A DNA stretch of 64,000 bases. Origin: Kibdelosporangium sp. MJ126-NF4. GTDB taxonomy: Bacteria; Actinomycetota; Actinomycetes; Mycobacteriales; Pseudonocardiaceae. The notes beneath the pieces are model-generated. The model made no database searches. It saw only the letters and a program-made list of their open reading frames with translations, and was not told the origin of the DNA. The DNA lies in contig NZ_CDME01000007.1 in the NCBI RefSeq assembly GCF_000826545.1, forward strand, positions 62,001 through 126,000. Reading direction: 5' to 3'. Shown in pieces: positions 36,826 to 45,877 of the stretch (within the stretch, counting starts at the first letter, position 1; every line of letters starts with the position of its first letter). The position numbers were made by a program, and so were the translations under genes.

Positions 36826-37302
36826 TCAGATCAGGACCTTCGTGAGCCCTTCGTGCGCGATCTCCAACTGCTCGATGGCGATCGCGTTCTGCTCGGCGTG
36901 CAGGTCCGGGCCGGTCCACTTCGCCGCGAGTCCGCCGTGGAACGCCCACGCGGCCGCGGGGATACCGTCCGGGCTGAGCAGGATCACCGCACCGTCCCTG
37001 CGTGCGCCGAGCGAGTCGGCCAACCCGGCCTGATACCACGACCACAGGCCGGGGTCGCGCACGATGCCGCGCTTCAGTGTGATCGCGTTCCACTTGTGCC
37101 GCACCGGAAGCTGGTGTGTGGTGTCGTTGCGTCCGCCCTCGGCGTAGCTCGTCACCTCCAGCTGTCCACTGAGGCCGGTCACTTCCTGGAATCCCGCCGA
37201 GGCCACCAGGGGCAGCAACACCGCCTGTGCGGCAGGCAGGTACGCGTCGCCCGGGTCGAGTGTCACGATGAACCGGTACTTGGGCAGCGGATCGAGCGTC
37301 AC
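36826..37302 (-). CDS. eCIS inner tube protein, second copy
   Basis: This 158-residue protein has the phage T4 gp19-like tube pattern: YRFIVTLDPGDAYLPAAQ, GFQEVTGLSGQLEVTSYAEG and ITLKRGIVRDPGLWSWYQAG. It shares TLKRGI...W with the first tube protein but is clearly diverged. It may form a baseplate-proximal ring (as Afp5/Pvc5 does) rather than the whole tube. Its start overlaps the sheath-2 stop. Confidence 0.9.
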   Translation of the reverse strand: MTLDPLPKYRFIVTLDPGDAYLPAAQAVLLPLVASAGFQEVTGLSGQLEVTSYAEGGRNDTTHQLPVRHKWNAITLKRGIVRDPGLWSWYQAGLADSLGARRDGAVILLSPDGIPAAAWAFHGGLAAKWTGPDLHAEQNAIAIEQLEIAHEGLTKVLI

Positions 37303-38825
37303 GCCTCGATCACCTCCAGGCCGCGGTCCTGGCCGAGCACCAGGCGCAGCTTGATGAACTCCATCGGGGCCGCAGGCGCGACCTCGATCTCACACACGAC
37401 AAGTCCGGGATCCTGCTCCGGCGGGTTGTTGGACTCGTCGCAGACGACACGGAACGCCTGCTCGGCGCGGGCCCCGGCCAGCGCGCCCGCCCGGAACGCG
37501 GCCAGCAGGACGGATGTCAGCGCCCGGACCAGAGTCAGCCGCAACTCGGGCGAGTTGACGTCGAACACCAGCGGCCCCGCGGCCCGCCGAATCGCCCGGA
37601 CAAGCAGGTGCACCAGCCTGCGGTGCGCGATGAACCGGGTCCGTGGGTCGAGCGACAACGTCCGGCCGCCCCACACCAGCAGCCCGCGGCCCCGGGAGCA
37701 CCGGACGAGGTTGACGCCCGCTTCGAACAGCCGGACCTGTTGGGGTTCCGGGAATTCGACGGCCAGGTCGACAGCGTCCAGTATCACCGCGTTGGCCGGT
37801 GTGTGGTGCGCGCCCCGCTCCGCGTCCAGCCGCGCGATCACCCCGAGCACGTGCCCGGACGCCGGGACCGTGCGCAGCCCGCGCGCGTCGGGTACGCGCA
37901 GGCCGGGATGGTAGACCGCCGCCGTGCCCAGCAACGCGTTGTCGCCGGGCGCCAACGAGTGCGCCCAGTCCACGGCTTTGTCCACTGAGGACAGACCGGG
38001 CGGCACGTCCAGCACCACGAGCCGGTCGAGAACCGTCGACGCGCTCGTCATCAGCTCACGGATCAGGTCGCCCTGCGTGTCCCCGGTCAGGTCCGTGCCG
38101 AGGTCCGGCAACGCCACCAGCGCGGGCTCCGGCAAGTCGCCCTGCGCCCGCACCGCCGCCGAGTACTCCGCTCCACTGGGCGCGGCATCGGAACCCCCGG
38201 CCAGCGTGAGGTCCCACGACCTCGAGATCGGCCCAGAACTGTCAGACCCCTCCGCTACCGTGAAAAATGGGGGTTCCCCTGGGAGGGGACGCTCGTCGCG
38301 GCGTGCCGGGGGTGGCCCTACCGGCAGGATCCGAATCAGCTGCGACGCGGCCAGCCGCGAGACGACGTCCGCGGGCGGTATGCCTGCGAAAGTCTCCACG
38401 GGTTCACCGGGAATCATGACCCGCACGCTGACCACCGCCGGACCAGCCACCGAGCTGGACTGGTAGCGAATCGCGATCTTGCCGCCATTCGCCCACACCC
38501 CCTGGCTCGCGGCGACCACCCGGTACTGTGGTGTCCACAGTGCACTCGCGGTCGAGGCCGGGCCGCAGACACGCAGCACCCACGCGGTACGGCCGCCGTT
38601 CTCGAAGAACCCGCGCAACGCGTACGGCGTCGCGGCCGTGCCATCCGGTTGCCCGAACGCGCCCACGACATCGTTCCAGCTCTCCACCCGGACCGGTGTT
38701 CCCACCGGGCCACGGCGGGTGCGGCCGAGGAACGCGGCCACGTCCGTGCGCAACGGCTCCTCGTCGGAGTCGCGCGGCACAAACGTCAACGTCACGCCAG
38801 GGAGGGCTTCGCCGGTAGTGGTCAT
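37299..38825 (-). CDS. contractile sheath protein, second copy
   Basis: A 508-residue sheath protein. It has LRTDVAAFLGRTRRGPVGTP, then FGQPDGTAATPYALRGFFENGG and AWVLRVCG at the start, and a conserved C-terminal domain with SRGRGLLVWGGRTLSLDPRT and a late FRVVCDESNNPPEQ. It is shorter than the first sheath and has a different N-terminus, so it may line the baseplate end (like the minor sheaths Pvc3/Pvc4). It begins one base after the first tube stop. Confidence 0.9.
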   Translation of the reverse strand: MTTTGEALPGVTLTFVPRDSDEEPLRTDVAAFLGRTRRGPVGTPVRVESWNDVVGAFGQPDGTAATPYALRGFFENGGRTAWVLRVCGPASTASALWTPQYRVVAASQGVWANGGKIAIRYQSSSVAGPAVVSVRVMIPGEPVETFAGIPPADVVSRLAASQLIRILPVGPPPARRDERPLPGEPPFFTVAEGSDSSGPISRSWDLTLAGGSDAAPSGAEYSAAVRAQGDLPEPALVALPDLGTDLTGDTQGDLIRELMTSASTVLDRLVVLDVPPGLSSVDKAVDWAHSLAPGDNALLGTAAVYHPGLRVPDARGLRTVPASGHVLGVIARLDAERGAHHTPANAVILDAVDLAVEFPEPQQVRLFEAGVNLVRCSRGRGLLVWGGRTLSLDPRTRFIAHRRLVHLLVRAIRRAAGPLVFDVNSPELRLTLVRALTSVLLAAFRAGALAGARAEQAFRVVCDESNNPPEQDPGLVVCEIEVAPAAPMEFIKLRLVLGQDRGLEVIEA

Positions 38826-38826
38826 G

Positions 38827-39282
38827 TCAGACGTCGATCAACAGGCTCTCGACGCAGATGACCAGCGTCTCCATCGCGATCTCGTTCTTGGTCGCCGCGA
38901 GCGTCGGGCCGGTGTACTTGGTCGGCCAGCCCCGGTCGAAGTTCCACCGCATGGTCTCCTGCCGGTTCTCGTCCAGCAGCACGATCGAGCCCGAGCTGCG
39001 GCGGACCTTGCCGTTGAGCGCCTCGAGCACCCAGTTGAAGAAGCCGACGTGGCCGGTGATGCCACGTTTGAGGGTGATGTTGGTGAACTTCTTCAGCCCG
39101 GGGATCTTGCGGACCGTGATGTCCTCGCTGCCGGTGCGGTACTCGATCGGCGGGACCTCCATCTCCAGCCCGCTGGCCTCGGTGAAGGACCCGCTCACCG
39201 CCACCCCGTCGTCGCTGACGTTGGTCACGATGACCTGGAAGTTGTAGGACGCGTAGGGATCGTCCCGTGTCACGGGCGGCAT
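38827..39282 (-). CDS. eCIS inner tube protein, first copy
   Basis: This 151-residue tube protein has DPYASYNFQVIVTNVSDDGV at the start, ASGLEMEVPPIEYRTGSEDI and ITLKRGITGHVGFFNWVLEA in the middle. It is the canonical hexameric tube (Pvc1/gp19-like) and follows the main sheath. AAGGAGAGG precedes the ATG, one of the strongest ribosome sites in the locus, as expected for a high-copy structural protein. Confidence 0.93.
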   Translation of the reverse strand: MPPVTRDDPYASYNFQVIVTNVSDDGVAVSGSFTEASGLEMEVPPIEYRTGSEDITVRKIPGLKKFTNITLKRGITGHVGFFNWVLEALNGKVRRSSGSIVLLDENRQETMRWNFDRGWPTKYTGPTLAATKNEIAMETLVICVESLLIDV

Positions 39283-39305
39283 CGTCTTGCCTCTCCTTCA
39301 AAGGG

Positions 39306-41567
39306 TCAGGCGAGCTGGGTCTCGCGGGTCTTCTGCTGGATCCGGAAGATCACGAACTCGGCCGGGAAGACCGGCGCGATGCCGATCACGCAGATGAGCC
39401 TGCCGTTGGCCAGGTCGTCCTCGGTCATCGTGGTGCGGTCGCAGGCGACGAAGAACGCCTCGTCCGCGGTGGTTCCGGCCAGTGCGCCGCTGCGCCAGAC
39501 CGTGGTCAGGAAGTTCGTCACCGTCTGGCGGACCAGTGCCCACAGCGCCTCGTCGTTCGGCTCGAACACCACCCACTGGGTGCCCTCGTCGATCGACTCC
39601 TCGACGAACAGGAACAGCCTGCGGACGTTGACGTACTTCCACGAGCTGTCCGACGACAGCGTGCGCGCGCCCCACACCCGCTGGCCGAGGCCGGGGAAGA
39701 ACCGCAGCGCGTTGATCCCCTTGGGGTTCAACAGGTCCTGGTGGCGTTTCGTGACGTCCTGGGCGAGGCCGTCGACCGGCAGGATGCCCCGGATCACCAC
39801 GTTCGCCGGTGCCTTGTGCACGCCGCGTTCGACGTCCGTGCGGGCGTAGATGCCCGCCATGTGCCCGGACGGCGGGACCTCGACGTTCGAGCCCGTCAAC
39901 GGGTCGCGGGTGACCAGCCACGGGTAGTAGAGCGCGGCGTACTTGGTGTCGAACTTCTCCCGGAAGGTCTGGATGCTTTCGATGTCCAGCCCGTCGCGCG
40001 GGTCGAGGACCGCGAACCGGTCCTTGAGCAGCTCGCAGTGCGTCACCAGTGCCGACTCGACCGTGCCGGACCACACGCCGGGGACCGCGCAGACCGCGAT
40101 CTCGTCGATGTCCTCCAGCGCGGTGATCCCGGTGCGTTGGCCGCTGCCGCCGTCCACGCCGACGAAGTCGTCGACGCTCAGCGTGTCGTACCCGTCGGCT
40201 CCGCCGTCCGCCAGCGTCAGCCACGCCCCGGCCTTGGGCGCCGGGAACTTCGCGGGGTCGTCCGACAGCCCGGGCAGCGCCTCCGCGCGGACCAGCTGCG
40301 AACGGGCCGCCAGCGCTGCCACCACAGTGGACGGGCCGGTGCCGGTCAGTCGCAGGTTGCCGAACGACTCGGTGACCGTGGTGCCGCCGGGATCGGTGAA
40401 CCGGACCTCGGCACGGGCCTCGATGAGGTAGAGCCGATCGGTCTCCAGCACGTCATCGGGCACGGGCACGTCGAACGTGACCACGTCCAACTGGACTGAC
40501 TGGACCCGCAGAACGTTCAGCTTGTTCGCGTTGTCCAACTGCACGACCGCGCCGACGTACAGCCTGCTCGCGCCACCGATCCGCAGAGTGTTCTCCGAAT
40601 TCGGCGGATTCGCGGTCCGCACGCGGCGCACTGTCAGGTCCTTGTCCCATGCGGCGTGCTTCGTGCCTTGGTCGAAGGTGAGCGTCACCTTGCCTTCCGC
40701 GGGCGTGCCCGCGGTGACCTTGAAGACCCGGGGGCCGATCTGGACCCAGCCCGCGCCCGCGACCAACCCGGCGACCTCGACGACCTCGACCGTCGGGCTG
40801 TCCTTGTCCGCCTTCGCCGCCAGCCGGGTGACGAACTGCTCGAGCTGCTGCGGATCCGCGAGCACCGGCAGTGTGGCACCGACCATCGGACTGACGCGGA
40901 CCTGGACGCCCTTGCCCCACGCACCCGGGCTGGTGGCGCTGAACTTCAACGTCTCGGTCGTGTCACGATCGCCGACCTGCACATAGTCCCCACGGGCGGC
41001 CCTGACCTCGGCAGGCAACGGCTGGTCGAGGTCGATCCGGCGGTTGACGGCGTCGTAGGCGGCGATCTTCGCGTTGGTGTGGATCTCCTGGTTGTCGTCC
41101 CCGCGCACGATCGTGATCGGCTGCCCGGTACCCGTGAAGCCGATCAGGTGACTGAGGTCCAGCCGTGTCGCGTCCTTGGCGGCGTCCTTGACAATCGTGC
41201 TGACCAGGCCACTGCCCAGCGCACCGGTCGACGCCGTCGCGTCCTTGGCGACGACCCGCTTGACGTACAGCCGTTGGCCGCCGTTGTCGAAGAAGCCCTT
41301 GACCGCCAGGGGGAACAGCCACCACCGGCCGCCCTCGGACGGGTTCTGGGCCCACTTGTCGCGCAGCGTCGGCTCCGGCTCGGGGACGAACCCGCCGAAC
41401 GTGCGCTGGAACTCAAGGAAGTTCGTGACCAGCTTGGGTTTTCCGGCTGACGGGCCGCGCAGGGTGACCCCGGCCATGCCCGCCGTGCTGGTGCTCACCC
41501 CCGCGATCGGCCGCGGCCCCGCGTCGATCTCCTCGACGTAGACCCCGGGGCTCAGATACTCGGGCAT
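39306..41567 (-). CDS. contractile sheath protein, main copy
   Basis: A 753-residue sheath protein. The N-terminus MPEYLSPGVYVEEIDAGPRP is diagnostic of phage-tail sheaths. FFDNGGQRLYVKRVV and a C-terminal VWGARTLSSDSSWKYVNVRR region are also conserved. A long insertion (about 170-420) forms extra surface domains. It contracts to drive the tube. GAGGAG lies six bases upstream of the ATG. This protein is larger than the Afp/PVC sheaths, so the insertion is worth noting. Confidence 0.95.
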   Translation of the reverse strand: MPEYLSPGVYVEEIDAGPRPIAGVSTSTAGMAGVTLRGPSAGKPKLVTNFLEFQRTFGGFVPEPEPTLRDKWAQNPSEGGRWWLFPLAVKGFFDNGGQRLYVKRVVAKDATASTGALGSGLVSTIVKDAAKDATRLDLSHLIGFTGTGQPITIVRGDDNQEIHTNAKIAAYDAVNRRIDLDQPLPAEVRAARGDYVQVGDRDTTETLKFSATSPGAWGKGVQVRVSPMVGATLPVLADPQQLEQFVTRLAAKADKDSPTVEVVEVAGLVAGAGWVQIGPRVFKVTAGTPAEGKVTLTFDQGTKHAAWDKDLTVRRVRTANPPNSENTLRIGGASRLYVGAVVQLDNANKLNVLRVQSVQLDVVTFDVPVPDDVLETDRLYLIEARAEVRFTDPGGTTVTESFGNLRLTGTGPSTVVAALAARSQLVRAEALPGLSDDPAKFPAPKAGAWLTLADGGADGYDTLSVDDFVGVDGGSGQRTGITALEDIDEIAVCAVPGVWSGTVESALVTHCELLKDRFAVLDPRDGLDIESIQTFREKFDTKYAALYYPWLVTRDPLTGSNVEVPPSGHMAGIYARTDVERGVHKAPANVVIRGILPVDGLAQDVTKRHQDLLNPKGINALRFFPGLGQRVWGARTLSSDSSWKYVNVRRLFLFVEESIDEGTQWVVFEPNDEALWALVRQTVTNFLTTVWRSGALAGTTADEAFFVACDRTTMTEDDLANGRLICVIGIAPVFPAEFVIFRIQQKTRETQLA

Positions 41568-41586
41568 GGCTGGCTCCTCGCTTTCC

Positions 41587-42312
41587 TCACTGCTCGCTGA
41601 TCTCGATGACGTGCCGGATCCCGGCGTCCTGGGGTAGCCGCACCAGCACCGTCCCGGTCCGGTTCGATCGCTGGACGGCGCTCAGCCGGAACGTCTCCTC
41701 GACGGCTTCGCCGCCCGCCCGTTCGCCGTCCCACCGCAGGGCCAGCCGGAAAGCGCCGGTGGCGTCCGACAAAGTGCGTTCTTGCCATGGCGTCCGGTCG
41801 TGGAATGTCAGGCCGCGTGCCGCCACGAGCGCGTTGCCGACCGGCGCCTTCGTGGTCGCGTCGACCACGACGCCCCGGACCGTGCGAGTCCCAGGCGAAT
41901 AGGAGAAGGACACGGCCGGTAGCAGCCGGACCAGCCGCGGCTCGGCGCGCACGGCGGGCGGATTCGTGTCGTTGTGCGGATGTACCAGGAACTCGACACC
42001 GATCAGGTCGGCTGAGAACGGCTGGTCCTCAGCCGGGTACAGCGGCTGGTACCCGGCTGCCGCGAACCGGGCGCGGTGTCGTTGCGGCTGAGCAGTCCCC
42101 GGTTGCGCACGCTTGCCCAGTCCCGGAAACGCCAGCGCGCCGCTGGGCGTGCGCACCGGTGTGGCATCCTGCGGTACCCACACACCGTTGTCGTGGCGGT
42201 CCAAATGGACTGTCACGCCCGCCGAGCGCACGCGCCGGTTGTGGTCGTCGAACGGGATGAACCAGGCCGGGCTGGTGAGCGTGGATCTTTCCACCGGCAT
42301 GAAGGAACTCAC
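41587..42312 (-). CDS. CnaB-like domain eCIS protein
   Basis: This 241-residue protein has an unrecognised N-terminal half and a C-terminal carboxypeptidase-regulatory (CnaB-like) beta domain: TRTVRGVVVDATTKAPVGNA, then TLSDATGAFRLALRW. The GTG at 42312 overlaps the cap stop. An ATG four codons later is possible. Its position, directly after the cap and before the main sheath, suggests a tail-end accessory or a surface decoration. No enzyme motif is seen. Confidence 0.7.
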   Translation of the reverse strand: MSSFMPVERSTLTSPAWFIPFDDHNRRVRSAGVTVHLDRHDNGVWVPQDATPVRTPSGALAFPGLGKRAQPGTAQPQRHRARFAAAGYQPLYPAEDQPFSADLIGVEFLVHPHNDTNPPAVRAEPRLVRLLPAVSFSYSPGTRTVRGVVVDATTKAPVGNALVAARGLTFHDRTPWQERTLSDATGAFRLALRWDGERAGGEAVEETFRLSAVQRSNRTGTVLVRLPQDAGIRHVIEISEQ

Positions 42313-42893
42313 GGTGCCGCCACCCCGTCGATGATCCGGCTCCGCACCGGTCGGACCGCCACCTCGGCGACGGCGTCCAGGTTGACCACGCGGACCTCGT
42401 AGTTCAGCGAGACCCGGTAGGGCTTCTGGATCGCGTACCAGACCCAGGACTTCTGGTCGAGAGTGAGCGACGTCAGCGTCACGTGCAGCGAATCCGGCGT
42501 GCCCGCAAGGCTTCCGGTCAGCTGCGTGCCGTCGAGGATCGCGTCGTCGTAGAACAGCTGCAGTGCTCTGCCGAGCATCCGGTGCTGTGTCACCTGGTCG
42601 CCGCCCCACGGCGTGATGAGGTAGCGCAGCAGCAGGGCCATCGGCGGTTTGCGGGTGGTCAGCGGCGCGGGCGGCTGGGATCGCACCGGTGGCCGGTTGC
42701 GCGATGTCGGGTCCTCGGCGACCTCGTACAGGAACACGGTGAGCTTGGGCATGTTGACCTGGACCGGTTCGGACAGGTCGTGCAGTTCCGCGATCGGCTG
42801 CTGTTCGCCTGGCGGGCTCAGCCCGTTCAGCGCCAGCGTCAGCGACTCCGTGATGATCGTCGAGACGTCGGCGATGACGCCGAAGTCACCCAT
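42309..42893 (-). CDS. Pvc16-like cap/tail terminator (DUF4255)
   Basis: A 194-residue protein with the Pvc16_N (formerly DUF4255) pattern: FGVIADVSTIITESLTLALN, then PKLTVFLYEVAEDPTSRNRP, and LLLRYLITPWGGDQVTQHRM. In Afp/PVC particles this family caps the distal end of the tube and sheath. GGGGGAGG lies seven bases before the ATG at 42893. It is the first gene of the eCIS operon, and the promoter must lie in or beyond the 87 bp separating it from the divergent small gene. Confidence 0.9.
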   Translation of the reverse strand: MGDFGVIADVSTIITESLTLALNGLSPPGEQQPIAELHDLSEPVQVNMPKLTVFLYEVAEDPTSRNRPPVRSQPPAPLTTRKPPMALLLRYLITPWGGDQVTQHRMLGRALQLFYDDAILDGTQLTGSLAGTPDSLHVTLTSLTLDQKSWVWYAIQKPYRVSLNYEVRVVNLDAVAEVAVRPVRSRIIDGVAAP

Positions 42894-42980
42894 GACAAAT
42901 CCTCCCCCGCAACGCGCTCGACCGCGTGCGGGCCAAAGAGTGACAGCCCCTGCGTTCTCCGTCCGCGTCCGAAGCATCAC

Positions 42981-43295
42981 ATGGGCGTCACCACTTCGTT
43001 CCCCGTCGACCCACGACGGGAACGGACACACGACGACAACGCGAAGGTGATGCCTGTTGGGGCATTCTTTCCCGTCGTGGAAGCATTACCCGAGCGCACC
43101 GGAACACTGATCCTCCGGGCATGGGTGGAGGACAGTCCACCGTACCGACTTCGCGTGCGTGTCCTGCCGTCCATCGGGCCGCACCAAAGTTCCCCGCGCG
43201 CGGTGAGTGAGGTCGAGGACGTCCTCGCCGCGGTCCAGGCATGGCTGGACGAGCTGATGGGACAGGGCGGTGACGCTGCGGTGACGCCGCCGTGA
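42981..43295 (+). CDS. small hypothetical protein divergent to the eCIS operon
   Basis: A 104-residue open frame whose last two thirds look genuinely coding: ERTGTLILRAWVEDSPPYRL, then RVRVLPSIG and VSEVEDVLAAVQAWLDELM. I chose the ATG at 42981. There is no good ribosome site, and an ATG at 43050 would give an 81-residue protein. Similar short proteins with a LILRxWVE...VxAWLD pattern occur in actinomycetes, but I cannot name a function. It sits between the eCIS promoter and the SARP gene. Confidence 0.5.
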   Translation: MGVTTSFPVDPRRERTHDDNAKVMPVGAFFPVVEALPERTGTLILRAWVEDSPPYRLRVRVLPSIGPHQSSPRAVSEVEDVLAAVQAWLDELMGQGGDAAVTPP

Positions 43296-43316
43296 CGGCG
43301 TCGAGACGCCCCGGTC
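43294..43316 (+). promoter_or_regulatory. shared eCIS-locus upstream motif, copy 2
   Basis: The segment begins GACGGCGTCGAGACGCCCCG, overlaps the stop of the small gene, and ends 176 bp upstream of the SARP start. It is 19/23 identical to 13500-13522 before the cargo gene. It also forms part of a short GACGCCG/CGGCGTC hairpin with 43283-43289, so a transcriptional stop for the small gene is another reading. Confidence 0.4.
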
Positions 43317-43492
43317 CTAGGTTGTTGACGGACCCAACCACATTTCGCCATCGACCGAAACCGGCGAGCTGCCGGGTGCGGCCGAAATGGTGAAGATCCA
43401 CACATACCAAGGGTTTCTCGTAACATGGGTTCCCGAGGGATCTGGATCGACCGGTGGATCACAGGGACTCCGACATCGCCCGGGGGGGATCG

Positions 43493-44230
43493 ATGAGCGT
43501 AGAGGTCAAACAGGTCATCACACTGCGGCTGCTCAAAGGATTCGCGTTGTCCGTCGGCCAGCAACGGGTGCCGATCGCATCGAGCGCGCAACGGCTCGTC
43601 GCCTTTCTGGCACTGCAGGACAGACCCAGAACCCGGGCGTACGTGGCGGGCACGCTGTGGCCGGAGAACACGATGTCCCGGGCCAGTGCGAACCTCAGAT
43701 CGTCGCTGTGGCGGGCGACGCGCACAGGGCACCACGTGATCGACGCGTCAGTACACGAAATGTCGATAGCCGAGCACATAAAGATCGACATCCACGAAGC
43801 CATGACACGGGCATACCAGCTGCTCGATCACTCCTGCTCCTGCGACGGCATCCTGACAACGCAGACCAGGACCGACCTTTCGGCGGACCTGTTGCCGGAC
43901 TGGTCGGACAACGAATGGGTGTTGGTGGAACAGGAGCAGTACCACCAACTCCGGATGCACGCGCTGGAGGCGATGTCCGAGCGCCTGACCGCTGCGGGGC
44001 GACACGGGGAGGCCGTCGCCGCGGGGCTCGCCGCGGTACGCGCGGAACCGTTGCGGGAGAGCGCACATCGAGCGCTGATCAACGCGCATCTCGGCGCGGG
44101 CAACCAGGGCGCCGCCCTGCACCAGTACGAGCAGTGCCGCCGGATGTTGCTCGACGAGCTGGGCCTGGAACCGTCGACAGCGCTGGGGAATCTCCTTCCG
44201 TGCAGCACCCATCAGTCCACTGTGGCCTGA
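43493..44230 (+). CDS. SARP/AfsR-type transcriptional activator
   Basis: This 245-residue regulator has an OmpR-like winged helix (ITLRLLKGFALSVGQQRVPI, then SSAQRLVAFLALQDRPRTRAYVAG and RASANLRSSLWRA) followed by a bacterial transcriptional activation domain (YHQLRMHALEAMSERLTAAG, LHQYEQCRRMLLDELGLEPS). SARPs activate neighbouring clusters by binding direct heptamer repeats. I chose the ATG at 43493, preceded by GGGGGGGA. The frame begins at 43454. It lies at the promoter end of the eCIS locus and is its likeliest activator. Confidence 0.9.
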   Translation: MSVEVKQVITLRLLKGFALSVGQQRVPIASSAQRLVAFLALQDRPRTRAYVAGTLWPENTMSRASANLRSSLWRATRTGHHVIDASVHEMSIAEHIKIDIHEAMTRAYQLLDHSCSCDGILTTQTRTDLSADLLPDWSDNEWVLVEQEQYHQLRMHALEAMSERLTAAGRHGEAVAAGLAAVRAEPLRESAHRALINAHLGAGNQGAALHQYEQCRRMLLDELGLEPSTALGNLLPCSTHQSTVA

Positions 44231-44297
44231 CAACCCGAAGGTCCATGTCGGATGGACCACAGACCAGTCGAGCACTGCCCGGTACGGAGGTGGCCGC

Positions 44298-45125
44298 ATG
44301 GCCTGGTGCCCTTTCGCTGTCCACAAACCCATCAACAAGAAGCGGTCGAGGATCAAGCCGCGTGCGGTCATCCTGCACACGGCCGTGTCGTCGGCGTCGA
44401 GCCTGTTCGGCTACTTCTCAGGCGTCGGTGACGACTCGCACTTCTACATCGGACCGAACGGTGAGCTCGAACAGTACGTCGACACCGAGTGGTCCGCGTT
44501 CGCCAACAGGGACGCCAACGCGTTCGCGATCAGCTTCGAGTCGTGGGACAACCGACAGATCATCCCGTGGACGCCCGCGCAGGTGGCAACGTTGCTGCGC
44601 GCCGTCGACTGGTGCTGCACCACGCACGGGATTCCTCGCAGGCAGATCGCCACGACAACAGGATCGGGAATCGGCTGGCACGCGATGTTCGGCGCGCCGA
44701 GCGCATGGACGAAGGCCGCCGGAAAGGTCTGCCCGGGCGGACCCCGTATCGACCAGACCAGGAACATCATCATCCCCCGCGTCGCAGGGGGACAGATCAG
44801 CGAGGAGGACACCTTGTCCTGGACCGAGAACCTCACGTTCACCGCACCGGACGGCAAGATCACCACCGTCCAGGCCCGCGACTGGGTCATGTGGACCAAC
44901 TACGCCGCATGGCAGGCAGCGAACGCCACCGCCCGGATCGAAGCCGCGATCGCGCTCGACAACAGCGAGGCAACGCAGAACCAGCTCGCTGTCATGTCCG
45001 CGATCAGCGACGAGCCGACCCAGATCGACCTCACCGCCGAGCAGATCCGGAAACTGCTCGACGGCTTGTCCAACAGCACGAAGGATGCCGTCAAAACAGC
45101 ACTGGGTGAGAGCGCCGACGCCTAG
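44298..45125 (+). CDS. phage-like N-acetylmuramoyl-L-alanine amidase without signal peptide
   Basis: A 275-residue protein with an Amidase_2/PGRP domain at about residues 15-165. The zinc ligands fit His27 (VILHTAVS), His128 (GWHAMFG) and Cys145 (GKVCPGG), with Lys143 in the catalytic place seen in T7-type amidases. The C-terminal 110 residues are helical and resemble the tails of actinophage endolysins. There is no signal peptide, so export needs lysis or another route. It lies 67 bp after the SARP gene on the same strand. A role in cell-wall opening for particle release or programmed lysis is inferred. Confidence 0.85.
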   Translation: MAWCPFAVHKPINKKRSRIKPRAVILHTAVSSASSLFGYFSGVGDDSHFYIGPNGELEQYVDTEWSAFANRDANAFAISFESWDNRQIIPWTPAQVATLLRAVDWCCTTHGIPRRQIATTTGSGIGWHAMFGAPSAWTKAAGKVCPGGPRIDQTRNIIIPRVAGGQISEEDTLSWTENLTFTAPDGKITTVQARDWVMWTNYAAWQAANATARIEAAIALDNSEATQNQLAVMSAISDEPTQIDLTAEQIRKLLDGLSNSTKDAVKTALGESADA

Positions 45126-45142
45126 ATCTCACTTGCCGTTGG

Positions 45143-45877
45143 TCACGCTGTGATGGCTTCCAGTGCCGCGTCGGTAGTGAGGATCCGGGAGGTACGTGCG
45201 GCGCCCCAGGCGAGGGCGTCCTTGTGCCGTTGGGCGGTGAGGTCCGCCACCGCGTCGGAGATGATGAACGGCTGGATGTCGTTCCAGTACGCGTGCGCGG
45301 AGGTGACCGTGACGCCGGTGAACGCGTAGATGCCGCAGACGATGAGCTGATCGCGGCGGTGCCAGCGAACGAGCTGCTCCAGATTCGTGCTGTGGAAAGC
45401 GTTGTCACGCCACTTGGTGACGAACGTGTCCGAATCGGACGGCTTGATCGGTGCGACGACCGCGCGCTCCTTGTCGTCGTCGGGCATCCCGGGGCCGTTG
45501 ATGTCGTACCCGAGCCCGCGCTGGGCACGGGTCATACCGCCGGGCTGTCCGGAGTAGAGCACCGGGATCTTCGCGGCGTGTGCCGCGTCGAGCAACCGAC
45601 GGATGTTGCCGATCAGCTGAAGGTACGGCTCCTTGTTCCCGGCGAAGACCTTGACGAAGTAGTGCTGCATGTCGTGCACGAGCAGTGCGGCCCGGTCAGC
45701 GTCGGGCGTCCAGTTCATCTTCTGGTCCGGCGGCGTGATGTCGGCGACCGGATAGGACACCGAGCCGGGCGGTGCGACATCCGCGTGTGCGGGCGCCGAG
45801 CCAACGGCGCCCGCGGCGGCGGTGATGGTGACCGCGGCACCGCCCGCGAGCAGTGCCCGGCGAGTGATCTCATCCAT
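45143..45877 (-). CDS. Tat-exported isochorismatase-family hydrolase (PhzD-like)
   Basis: This 244-residue protein starts MDEITRRALLAGGAAVTITA, a twin-arginine signal, then the isochorismatase fold: LLVHDMQHYFVKVF supplies the Asp, FVTKWRDNAFHSTNL the Lys, and GIYAFTGVTVTSAHAYWNDIQPF closely follows PhzD, which also lacks the Cys of the wider family. PhzD and EntB cleave the enolpyruvyl ether of ADIC or isochorismate. An exported member with no phenazine or siderophore genes beside it is unusual. GGAAGG precedes the ATG at 45877. It converges with the amidase (17 bp apart). Confidence 0.85.
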   Translation of the reverse strand: MDEITRRALLAGGAAVTITAAAGAVGSAPAHADVAPPGSVSYPVADITPPDQKMNWTPDADRAALLVHDMQHYFVKVFAGNKEPYLQLIGNIRRLLDAAHAAKIPVLYSGQPGGMTRAQRGLGYDINGPGMPDDDKERAVVAPIKPSDSDTFVTKWRDNAFHSTNLEQLVRWHRRDQLIVCGIYAFTGVTVTSAHAYWNDIQPFIISDAVADLTAQRHKDALAWGAARTSRILTTDAALEAITA

